Positions 9,119 to 16,471 of a DNA stretch of 64,000 bases are shown piece by piece. Both the position numbers and the translations under genes were made by a program. The notes under the pieces are model-generated. The model had not been told where the DNA came from and made no database searches. It was given only the letters and a program-made list of their open reading frames with translations. Position 1 is the first letter of the stretch, and every line of letters begins with the position of its first letter. The stretch covers positions 1 to 64,000 of the forward strand of contig CAJOLJ010000001.1 of NCBI GenBank assembly GCA_905235445.1, written 5' to 3'. The stretch comes from an uncultured Bacteroidales bacterium. Lineage in GTDB: Bacteria; Bacteroidota; Bacteroidia; Bacteroidales; UBA932.

Positions 9119-9607
9119 CTAAAACTCGTAATGTTCGTATTTCATGATAACTTCCTCAATCTTGCCGCTCAGTCCGCTCACCTCCATCCGGTAGGCCTGC
9201 TCGATGCATTTCCTCACTGCGCTGGCCTTGGAGGACCCATGTCCCTTCACTACCGTCTTGGTGGTCCCGAGCATTACGCTCCCGCCGTAGTTCTGGTAGT
9301 TCATGAACTCCTTCTCCTCCATGAACATCCTTTTCATCAGAAGGGCCCCTAACTTGTAGATGGGCTTGGAATAGATGTCCCTCTTTAGCTTCTTGAGCAG
9401 TTCGAGGGCCGTCCCCTCGGTCGATTTCACGAGCACGTTGCCCGAGAATCCGTCCGCCACCACCACATCGTACTTCCCGGAAAGGAGGTCCCTGCTCTCC
9501 ATGTTCCCGAAAAAATTGATTTCCGGGGTATCCTTAAGCAAAGAGTATGCCTTGCGACGGATTTCATCACCTTTTTCAGCCTCCTTCCCCACGTTAAGAA
9601 CCGGCAC
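9119..9607 (-). pseudogene. plsX: plsX remnant: C-terminal half of phosphate acyltransferase
   Basis: The 162 residues match the C-terminal half of PlsX, which swaps acyl groups between ACP and phosphate. Family hallmarks are LNVGKEAEKGDE, INFFGNMESRDLL and VVADGFSGNVLVKSTEG. PlsX is normally about 310-340 residues; the N-terminal half with the MDAMGGD-type start is missing. In this frame a TGA lies immediately upstream of the GTG at 9607, so no longer protein is possible. That GTG overlaps the stop of the fakA remnant (9594), so coupled translation of a fragment is possible, but activity is unlikely. Either a real internal deletion or an assembly error made this junction. Confidence 0.8.
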
Positions 9608-9761
9608 GGAGGGTCATATACTTGTTGTCGCCCGTGTCCCCGTCGGGGATGGGGAAGACGTTGAGGTCATTTATCCTTTGCCTGTCCTTTCCCAGGGACT
9701 GTGCTCCGCCACGGAGCATCTGGGCAAATGTCAGGCTGTCCAGTTCAATTGTCCTTTCCAT
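9594..9761 (-). pseudogene. fakA: fakA remnant: N-terminal 55 residues of a DAK-type fatty acid kinase
   Basis: The frame MERTIELDSLTFAQMLRGGA... continues to LNVFPIPDGDTGDNKYMTL and then stops. The PDGDTGDN motif is the magnesium-binding signature of the DhaL-like kinase domain of FakA (YloV), which is normally about 550 residues. The ATG at 9761 overlaps the MMPL exporter stop by 17 bases, typical of translational coupling. The rest of the gene is absent, and the downstream DNA is plsX in another frame. The operon once probably encoded fatty acid kinase plus PlsX. Confidence 0.78.
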
Positions 9762-12234
9762 AAGGTTTCTTGGATAGTACACGCTTCCTGTAGGCCCCTA
9801 TTTTCATCAGTTGCCTGAAGGCGAAGGGCTGCAGGGAGTAGGAAATCAAGATGGTGGAGGCCATGCCGATCAGGGCGCACAGGCCGATGGAACTGATGGC
9901 CGGATGCTTGGCGAAGAGCAGCGACCCCGTTACGATCACCAGAACCGCTGCCGAGAAGAATATCGCCACCTTGTGGTTGTCCAGCATTTCGTCCTTTCCG
10001 GTCCGGGCCTTGTACAGGAGCCCCTCCGTCATGAAAATGGAATAGTCCACCCCGATCCCGAAGATGAAGGTGGAAATCACTATGTTGATGAGGTTGAATT
10101 CAAGTCCGAGTATCGCCATGTAGCCCTGGACCATGAACCAACTGAGCACCATGGGAAGGAAGGAAAGAAGGGCCGTGAGGAGGTTCCTGAAAGAGAAGAG
10201 CAGTATGATGAGCACGAAAATGGAAGAGTACCAAACCGCCAGGTTGAAGTCGTCGTGGACCACCGTCACCATGTCCTTGCAGTAGTAGAATGGATCCAGG
10301 ACGAAGGTGCGGGGATTCTCGACAAGGGCCGCCGTGACCGTGTCCTTGTCCTCCGGGGACATGGATACGTCGGTGAAGACCATGTACTGGGAGTCTGCGT
10401 TCTTCTCTATGAAATTGCCCAGGAGGTTCTTTGGCACTACCTCGCTTTCAAGAAGGGACTCGCTGCGGTAGGAGGCGTCAAGAAGGCTCTCGAAAAGGTC
10501 GAACATCTCTCCCGGAAGACCCACTCTCTCAGCCTCGCTTCTTACGAGGGCCATGGTGGACTTCTTCCTCTGTTCAGTCCAGTAGGCGTTCCACGCCACT
10601 ATCCTCTCTTCCTGCTTGTCAAGCGGGATGAAGAGCCTGGGAACCTGGTCGGAGTAGCCGTGCACGAGGCCGCTTTCCTTCAGGGAGGAGAGCCTTTCCA
10701 TCAGAAGGGCATCCGCACCGATGGCCTCGTCGGGGTCTGTGGACACCGTGGCGAAGTACTGGTGCATGTACCCGTCATTGTTCTTCTCGTTGTAGAGACT
10801 CTCCGCTATAGTCTCGTCGGGGCCGTTGTAGTCCAGGTTCCGGAGGTCGCTGTCGAATTTCACCTTTGGTGAGAACGCCATGCCGATGAGAATGACGATG
10901 CCAAAGGCAATGATGAAAGAGCGGCGGCGGTCAAAGGGGAGAGAGTTCAGACGTCCGATGATCCTGAGGGCCTTGCCCTGGACATTCCCCTTGTGCTCCG
11001 GGAGCATGTGGGGCAGGAATATCAGAGTGAAAAGGGTGCTGCCGATAAGTGCAAGGGATGCGAAGAGCCCGAAGTCCTGCAGAAGGGAGCTCTCCGTGAA
11101 AATAAGGCTGCTGAAGGCTCCCACCGTAGTCAGGCAGCCCAGGAACACCGGGGTGGACTCGTCCAGCAGAAGCTTATGGCGGTCCCCTACGAAGGCATGA
11201 TGGATAAGGATGTGCAGGCAGTAGCTCATGGCGACCCCGAGCACGATAGCCCCGATTCCGAGGGCCATCAGCGACATCCTGCCCTTTATCCAGTAGATGC
11301 AGCAAAGGGAGAATGCGGTGCCGTAGGCGATGGGCAGGATGAGCCTCCATATGAAAGAGGGGCTTCGGAAGAACAGCACCAGCAAGATGAGGATAAGAAG
11401 CAGGGATATCCCGACTGTGACTAAGAGGTCGGAGCGGATCCTCCCCGCATTGGAGATGCTTCCTATGGGGTCCCCGTGGGCATGGACGATGACGTCGGGA
11501 TGCTCTGTCCTGAACTCTTTCCGTGTCTTGTCAAGGACCTTTGAAAAAGCCCTGGCGGTCTTGCTGTCCAGGCTCTTGAAGGCCGGGGCCAGGTAACATA
11601 CCGTGACCGTGGAGTCCGGGCTGAAGAAATGCCCCTCCAGAATGTTGAACGAACCTGTTGCCCCTTCCAGCATGTCCCCGAGCAGGGCCTCCTTGAGGTT
11701 GAGGGGGTCATAGGCTATGCCCTGGGTGACGTCCCCGGTCATGTCGTCCATGACCGCGAGGTAGTTCTTCTCCATCTGGGCCCTAGCACTCAGGGGAAGA
11801 AGGGCCTTGTCGAAAAGGGCATAGGCGGAAGTGTCCACGAAGGAGGGGAGATGGCCCAGCACAAAATCAAGTGCGGTAAGGGCCACTTCAGGCTCCAGGC
11901 GGTACAGGATGTTGTCAATGAACTTCCCCTTTGTGTCCTTCTCCAGGAGATACTCTATGAACTCATCGGTCCTCCCGGAGAGCTCCGCTGGGGAGAGGGG
12001 GGAGGAGGGGGCAGCCGACGTGACCTGGATGAAAATCTTGTCCTTCAGTCCGATTGAGCTGAAAGCCAGCTCGCTCTCGACACTGGATGAGGGAAGAAGG
12101 CTGGAGACGTCCTCGTCGTATTTCAGACGCAGAGCGAAGAAGAGGAACAGTGCGAATGTTATGCCCATGACAATGAACATCAGAGCCTTCCGATCCTTGA
12201 AAAAAATATATATAGGTATAAATATCCTATGCAT
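9745..12234 (-). CDS. MMPL/RND-family lipid exporter
   Basis: This 829-residue inner-membrane protein has the MMPL layout: one N-terminal helix (about 17-37), a large periplasmic loop, five helices, a second periplasmic loop and five more helices. The conserved membrane segment FGIGVDYSIFMTEGLL in the second half resembles the GxGxDY/F proton-relay motif, and GIGAIVLGVAMSYCLHILIHH is its counterpart in the first half. Such pumps export lipids or acylated compounds. It leads the operon with fakA and plsX remnants, ACP and LolA-like genes, implying export of an acyl product to the outer membrane. Confidence 0.88.
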   Translation of the reverse strand: MHRIFIPIYIFFKDRKALMFIVMGITFALFLFFALRLKYDEDVSSLLPSSSVESELAFSSIGLKDKIFIQVTSAAPSSPLSPAELSGRTDEFIEYLLEKDTKGKFIDNILYRLEPEVALTALDFVLGHLPSFVDTSAYALFDKALLPLSARAQMEKNYLAVMDDMTGDVTQGIAYDPLNLKEALLGDMLEGATGSFNILEGHFFSPDSTVTVCYLAPAFKSLDSKTARAFSKVLDKTRKEFRTEHPDVIVHAHGDPIGSISNAGRIRSDLLVTVGISLLLILILLVLFFRSPSFIWRLILPIAYGTAFSLCCIYWIKGRMSLMALGIGAIVLGVAMSYCLHILIHHAFVGDRHKLLLDESTPVFLGCLTTVGAFSSLIFTESSLLQDFGLFASLALIGSTLFTLIFLPHMLPEHKGNVQGKALRIIGRLNSLPFDRRRSFIIAFGIVILIGMAFSPKVKFDSDLRNLDYNGPDETIAESLYNEKNNDGYMHQYFATVSTDPDEAIGADALLMERLSSLKESGLVHGYSDQVPRLFIPLDKQEERIVAWNAYWTEQRKKSTMALVRSEAERVGLPGEMFDLFESLLDASYRSESLLESEVVPKNLLGNFIEKNADSQYMVFTDVSMSPEDKDTVTAALVENPRTFVLDPFYYCKDMVTVVHDDFNLAVWYSSIFVLIILLFSFRNLLTALLSFLPMVLSWFMVQGYMAILGLEFNLINIVISTFIFGIGVDYSIFMTEGLLYKARTGKDEMLDNHKVAIFFSAAVLVIVTGSLLFAKHPAISSIGLCALIGMASTILISYSLQPFAFRQLMKIGAYRKRVLSKKPYGKDN

Positions 12235-12256
12235 CGCTGGATTTATTTGAAAGCCG

Positions 12257-12264
12257 CAAATCTA
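12257..12264 (-). promoter_or_regulatory. -7 box of the lipid operon
   Basis: TAGATTTG on the minus strand fits TAnnTTTG and lies 23 bases upstream of the exporter ATG. No TTTG sits at the proper distance upstream. The leader would be about 15 bases. Confidence 0.5.
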
Positions 12265-12421
12265 TGAAAAAATGAGGATTAATTAATTGATTAAAATGAG
12301 CCGTGTAATCACTTTCGGGTGTTCCTTTTGTATGTAGTTGTGTTCTTATTGTCGCATGTCGGCTTTCCCGAGGATTCCGTAGGGGAAAAGGGGGAATGAC
12401 AGCGCATGGCGTTACCGGTAG

Positions 12422-12467
12422 TTTTTGGGGCCAAAATTGGCATTTGCCCCAAAAAGGGCTATATTTG
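12422..12467 (+). promoter_or_regulatory. Promoter overlapped by a perfect inverted repeat
   Basis: TATATTTG (12460-12467) fits the -7 consensus, with ATTG (12436-12439) 20 bases upstream as a near -33 box. The inverted repeat TTTTTGGGGC / GCCCCAAAAA (12422-12431 and 12446-12455, 14-base spacer) brackets the -33 position, so it could be an operator. It drives the gene at 12497 and probably trkH and the helicase behind it. Confidence 0.6.
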
Positions 12468-12496
12468 CATTTATCGCATACGAAACCTAAGGTCAT

Positions 12497-13363
12497 ATGT
12501 CGCTACAACGTTCCATAGTCAATCTCATCCGGAAGATGAAGGCGTCGATGGGGATGAAGATAAGCCTCGCCCTTCTGTCCATCGCGGTGGTCCTGCTCCT
12601 GTCGAGCGTAATCACCGTAATGGAGTATACGAGGATGAGCGATTATGTCTCGGAGCTCATCGCGGACAACATAAATTCCATAAACGTCGCCCAGAAGCTG
12701 GCCTCCGTAACGGATACCTACAACCTGGAGATCCTCACCGTGGTGGGGGACGAGACCTCGAACCGCCTGCCTGACTTCAACCAGGCCGAGTTCGTGTCCC
12801 ACTGCGACTCCCTGAGGACCCAGCTGCGTTCCAACAACAAGGCCCACCTGGCGGACTCGGTGATGTACTCCTACAGCGCCTACATGCTCACATCCCTGGA
12901 ACTTCCCCAGGTCATCGCCTCTAATTTCATAGACTCCAAGGACTGGTATTTCGACCGTCTCCAGCCGGTGTTCAACCGCCTGAGGAGGGACATTGACCAG
13001 CTGAACACCGAGATCTACAATGAACTGAAGAAGAACTCCGCCACTTTCGACAGGGGGTTCTACAGAAGCGTCATCCCCGGTGCCGTGGCAGTGGGGGTGG
13101 GACTGCTCCTGGTGCTCCTGCTGCTGTTTTTCCTCATGACATATTTCGTCGTCCCCATCGGCAAGATGCGGCGGTCCCTGCAGGACTACCAGTCCTACGG
13201 GGGCAACTATACCTACGACTTCGAGGGGGATGACCAGCTTCACGACCTCAATGTCCGGATTTCGGACCTGGTGCGGGACAACAGGAACCTGCGCCGCCAG
13301 GTGAAGAACCTCACTTACCAAAGGGACAGGGACCCTTCGGCGGGACCTGACCAAAAGAAGTAG
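12497..13363 (+). CDS. Two-helix membrane protein with periplasmic helical domain and HAMP-like segment
   Basis: This 288-residue protein has membrane helices at about 20-42 and 195-218. Between them is a predicted all-helical periplasmic domain resembling four-helix-bundle sensor domains (ISDYVSELIADNINSINVA-like pattern). After the second helix, FVVPIGKMRRSLQDY resembles the start of a HAMP linker, and a short coiled coil ends the protein. No kinase or methyl-accepting domain is attached, so it is a truncated-sensor-like architecture. It is 17 bases upstream of trkH, suggesting a linked role, possibly sensing; the family itself is not recognised. Confidence 0.75.
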   Translation: MSLQRSIVNLIRKMKASMGMKISLALLSIAVVLLLSSVITVMEYTRMSDYVSELIADNINSINVAQKLASVTDTYNLEILTVVGDETSNRLPDFNQAEFVSHCDSLRTQLRSNNKAHLADSVMYSYSAYMLTSLELPQVIASNFIDSKDWYFDRLQPVFNRLRRDIDQLNTEIYNELKKNSATFDRGFYRSVIPGAVAVGVGLLLVLLLLFFLMTYFVVPIGKMRRSLQDYQSYGGNYTYDFEGDDQLHDLNVRISDLVRDNRNLRRQVKNLTYQRDRDPSAGPDQKK

Positions 13364-13380
13364 CGGGAGGGGGTGAAGGT

Positions 13381-14850
13381 ATGGATTCCAGAGGCCTTAA
13401 CATAAAGGTTATTTCCAGGAACGTGGGCTACGCACTTCTGGTGAGTGCGCTGTTCATGCTGCTGAGCGTGTTCGTGAGCCTCCTGGACGGGAAGGACTCC
13501 GCCCTAGCACCCCTGCTGATCTCCTTCATAATCACCTTCATAGTAGGTATCTTCCCCTTCATCTTCGTCCGTAACAATCCCCGCATATCCCTGAAGGACG
13601 GGTACCTGATCATCATCCTTTCGTGGCTGCTGTCCTTCATATTCGGGATGCTCCCTTACCTTCTGTGGGGAGGCCCTTTCACCGTGGTGAACGCATGGTT
13701 CGAGAGCGTGTCGGGGTTCACGACTACGGGGGCGACCATACTTGAGGATATCGAGGTTCTCCCCAGGAGCCTCCTTTTCTGGAGGAGCTCGACCCACTTC
13801 ATAGGCGGCCTCGGAGTCGTTGTGTTCCTCCTCCTCATCATCCCGTCGTCCTCTCCCGTGAAACTCCGCCTTGCCAACATGGAGCTTTCCTCCCTTTCCA
13901 AGGAGGAGTACCAGAGCAGGACCGACAAGACGGTTCGCATCTTCACCGATGTGTACATCCTAATGAACTTAGCGGCATTCGTCATGTACTTGCTGGCCGG
14001 GATGGACACCTTCGATGCCCTGTGCCATGCGCTGAGCGTGTGCGCCACGGGAGGGTTCTCCACAAAGAACCTCTCCATCGGGGCCTTCAACTCAGTGCCC
14101 ATCAACCTCATAACGATGTTCTTCATGCTCATCTCCTCGATACATTTCGGGTTGCTGTACATGATTTTCGCTACGAGAAGCCTCCGGCCGCTGAATAACC
14201 CGGTCCTCAAACTGTACCTGTCGACGCTCGTGGTGGCGAGCCTCCTCGTGAGCCTGGCCCTCCGTACGGAGGGCATCGTGGACTCTTTCCCCACCGCCCT
14301 CATGCAGGGATCCTTCCAGGTCCTGTGCTACGCCTCGACCGCCGGGTTCGCAATCGCGGACAATGCGACGTGGAGCATTTTCCCTTGCATCATCCTCGTG
14401 ATAGTGGGGATAATGTGCGGAATGGCGGGGTCAACGACGGGTGGTGTCAAGTCGGACCGCGTGCTCCTTCTTTCCAAGGCCATATCCAAGCAGGTCAAGA
14501 GCAGTCTCTATCCCTCCACAGTCAGCGGGGTCCGCTTCGGCGGGAAGACCCTGCAGGAAAGCGAGGTCTATCCGCACGTCCTGTATATAGCGGTGTATTT
14601 CCTTTTCGTCATCGTCTCCGCGCTGCTCTGCCTGCTTGTCGGGGATGACAGTTCCAACGCCATAACGGGGTCGATAGCTTCGCTCAGCAACGTGGGACCC
14701 GCCATCGGCCAGACCATAGGTTCGATGGGCAACTTCAACATGGAACCCGCCGGGGCCAAGGTCATTTTCACTTTGGACATGTTCCTGGGCCGCCTGGAAA
14801 TATACCCGGTGATGGCCGTCATCTATATGATTTTCAAACCGAAGGGATAG
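13381..14850 (+). CDS. trkH: TrkH-family potassium uptake channel subunit
   Basis: This 489-residue inner-membrane protein has the four membrane-pore-membrane repeats of TrkH/KtrB. Selectivity-filter segments are visible as SGFTTTGATIL, CATGGFSTKN, YASTAGFAIAD and SNVGPAIGQ. The gating intramembrane loop is GMAGSTTGGVKSDR. It imports K+ together with a cytosolic RCK subunit (TrkA), which is not in the window. It lies between the sensor-like gene and the helicase gene in one apparent transcription unit. Confidence 0.95.
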   Translation: MDSRGLNIKVISRNVGYALLVSALFMLLSVFVSLLDGKDSALAPLLISFIITFIVGIFPFIFVRNNPRISLKDGYLIIILSWLLSFIFGMLPYLLWGGPFTVVNAWFESVSGFTTTGATILEDIEVLPRSLLFWRSSTHFIGGLGVVVFLLLIIPSSSPVKLRLANMELSSLSKEEYQSRTDKTVRIFTDVYILMNLAAFVMYLLAGMDTFDALCHALSVCATGGFSTKNLSIGAFNSVPINLITMFFMLISSIHFGLLYMIFATRSLRPLNNPVLKLYLSTLVVASLLVSLALRTEGIVDSFPTALMQGSFQVLCYASTAGFAIADNATWSIFPCIILVIVGIMCGMAGSTTGGVKSDRVLLLSKAISKQVKSSLYPSTVSGVRFGGKTLQESEVYPHVLYIAVYFLFVIVSALLCLLVGDDSSNAITGSIASLSNVGPAIGQTIGSMGNFNMEPAGAKVIFTLDMFLGRLEIYPVMAVIYMIFKPKG

Positions 14851-14888
14851 CCCTCTGCGGAGCTGTCCCGCTACTACTTCTTCTAGAC

Positions 14889-16349
14889 GTGGATCCAAGA
14901 GCAAGATACCTTTATGAGGGTTTCAGGCGAGAGATGCATTTCAGTCCCACCTCCTGCCAGGATGCCCTCCTGGAAAAAGTCGCCATCCTATGCACCGGTG
15001 ACGAGGAGGGGGATACGCTGGTAGTGGACGGTTATGCCGGTACGGGAAAGACCACCGCGATGGGTGCGGTGGTGCGCTTCCTCGCTTCCATCGGGGTCCC
15101 CGTCATGCTTCTTTCCCCGACTGGACGCTCAGCCAAGGTCCTTTCATCCTATACCGGGTCACCCGCCTACACCATCCATAAGCAGATTTACCGCCAGAAA
15201 TCCCTCGGAGGGGCTTTCATGCTTGGCTTCAACCCATGCCGCAACACTCTTTTCATAGTCGATGAGGTCTCCCTCATCGGAGTGGGCACGCCTGAGGGCG
15301 GGGCCGTGTTCGGTTCGGGGAACCTGCTGCGTGACCTCGTGGAATATGTCCGTTCCAATGTGGGAAACAGGCTGATCCTCCTGGGTGACAGCGCCCAGCT
15401 CCCACCGGTAGGGCACACCCAGAGCCCCGCCCTGGACAGGAACTACATGTCCCGTTTCGGAGGGGTTGGCTGGACTACCCTCACGACGGTAGTGCGCCAG
15501 GCCGAGGCGAGCGGCATCCTTCTGAATGCCACCCGCCTCAGGCAGTTCATAACCGACCCCCTGTTCCAGGAGATGGGTCCCGGCGAGGTGGGGCTCCACA
15601 CGGAGGGGTTCGAGGATTTCCGCTCAATCACCGGGGCGGAGCTCATAGACGCCCTGTCGCAGGAGTACCGCAACTGGGGCGAGGACGATACCATTGTCCT
15701 TTGCCGCTCCAACAAGAGGGCCCTTGTCTACAACATGGGCATCCGCTCAAGGGTGTTCTACCATGAGGAGTCCCTCGTGCGGGGTGAGAATCTGATGATT
15801 GTGCGCAACTGCTACAATTTCACTTCCGACCGGCCTTCCCAGGCCCGGGCGAAGCAGGGGGAGGAGTACAGCAAGATAGGATACATAGCGAACGGGGACA
15901 TAGCCAAGCTGGTCCGGATATCCCATTACGAGGAGCGCTACGGCCTCTCATTCGCGGACGCTGTCCTCTCTTTCCCGGACTATGACAACGAGGAGGTGAG
16001 TGCGAAAGTCTGCCTGGACACGCTGACTTCATCCTCCGCATCCCTCTCGCAGGAACAGCAGGATGCGATATTTGACGGGGTTACGGAGGACTACGCCGAT
16101 ATCTCCGATACCGCAAGACGGATAAGGGCCATCAGGGAGGACCCTTTCTACAATGCCCTGCAGCTGAAGTACGCCAATGCCATTACGGCCCACAAGTCCC
16201 AGGGCGGACAGTGGAGCTGCGTATTCGTGGACAATCCCTTCTGGGAGGAGGGCGTGACACTGGAGGACCTCAAGTGGCTCTATACGGCAATAACGAGGGG
16301 AGTGAGCAGAGTGTACCTGGTGAACTTCAAGGAGGAGCTCTTCCGGTAG
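14889..16349 (+). CDS. SF1 ATP-dependent DNA helicase (RecD/UvrD_C_2 type)
   Basis: This 486-residue superfamily 1 helicase has Walker A at GYAGTGKTT (48-56), Walker B at NTLFIVDEVS and motif III-like LLGDSAQLPPVG. The C-terminal UvrD_C_2 segment is ITAHKSQGGQWSCVFV with motif VI LYTAITRGVSRVYLV. This small RecD2-like form is common in Bacteroidota and is thought to act in DNA repair. The start is GTG at 14889; the next Met in frame (residue 16) is an alternative. It follows trkH by 38 bases. Confidence 0.88.
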   Translation: MDPRARYLYEGFRREMHFSPTSCQDALLEKVAILCTGDEEGDTLVVDGYAGTGKTTAMGAVVRFLASIGVPVMLLSPTGRSAKVLSSYTGSPAYTIHKQIYRQKSLGGAFMLGFNPCRNTLFIVDEVSLIGVGTPEGGAVFGSGNLLRDLVEYVRSNVGNRLILLGDSAQLPPVGHTQSPALDRNYMSRFGGVGWTTLTTVVRQAEASGILLNATRLRQFITDPLFQEMGPGEVGLHTEGFEDFRSITGAELIDALSQEYRNWGEDDTIVLCRSNKRALVYNMGIRSRVFYHEESLVRGENLMIVRNCYNFTSDRPSQARAKQGEEYSKIGYIANGDIAKLVRISHYEERYGLSFADAVLSFPDYDNEEVSAKVCLDTLTSSSASLSQEQQDAIFDGVTEDYADISDTARRIRAIREDPFYNALQLKYANAITAHKSQGGQWSCVFVDNPFWEEGVTLEDLKWLYTAITRGVSRVYLVNFKEELFR

Positions 16350-16353
16350 CGGC

Positions 16354-16435
16354 AGGGGGGTGGTGGACCGGTAACCGAAGGTCCGGGACACCCCCGGAAA
16401 TCACACACAACGTACAATCTGCCGCAGAGCGGCAG
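16354..16435 (+). other. Two hairpins between helicase and peptidase genes
   Basis: A GC-rich interrupted stem (GGGTG...GGACC with GGTCC...CACCC, about 16354-16396) lacks a T run. A second, perfect hairpin CTGCCG/CGGCAG (16419-16424 and 16430-16435) sits 37 bases before the peptidase start. They may terminate the upstream unit and structure the next leader. Confidence 0.45.
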
Positions 16436-16471
16436 TGGACAGGACAAAGATCAACAAAAGTACATACAGAT

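Noticed and set aside
9119..9607. Annotating the plsX fragment as a normal gene
   Set aside because: It is about half of the family length and lacks the N-terminal half, with a stop codon directly upstream in frame.
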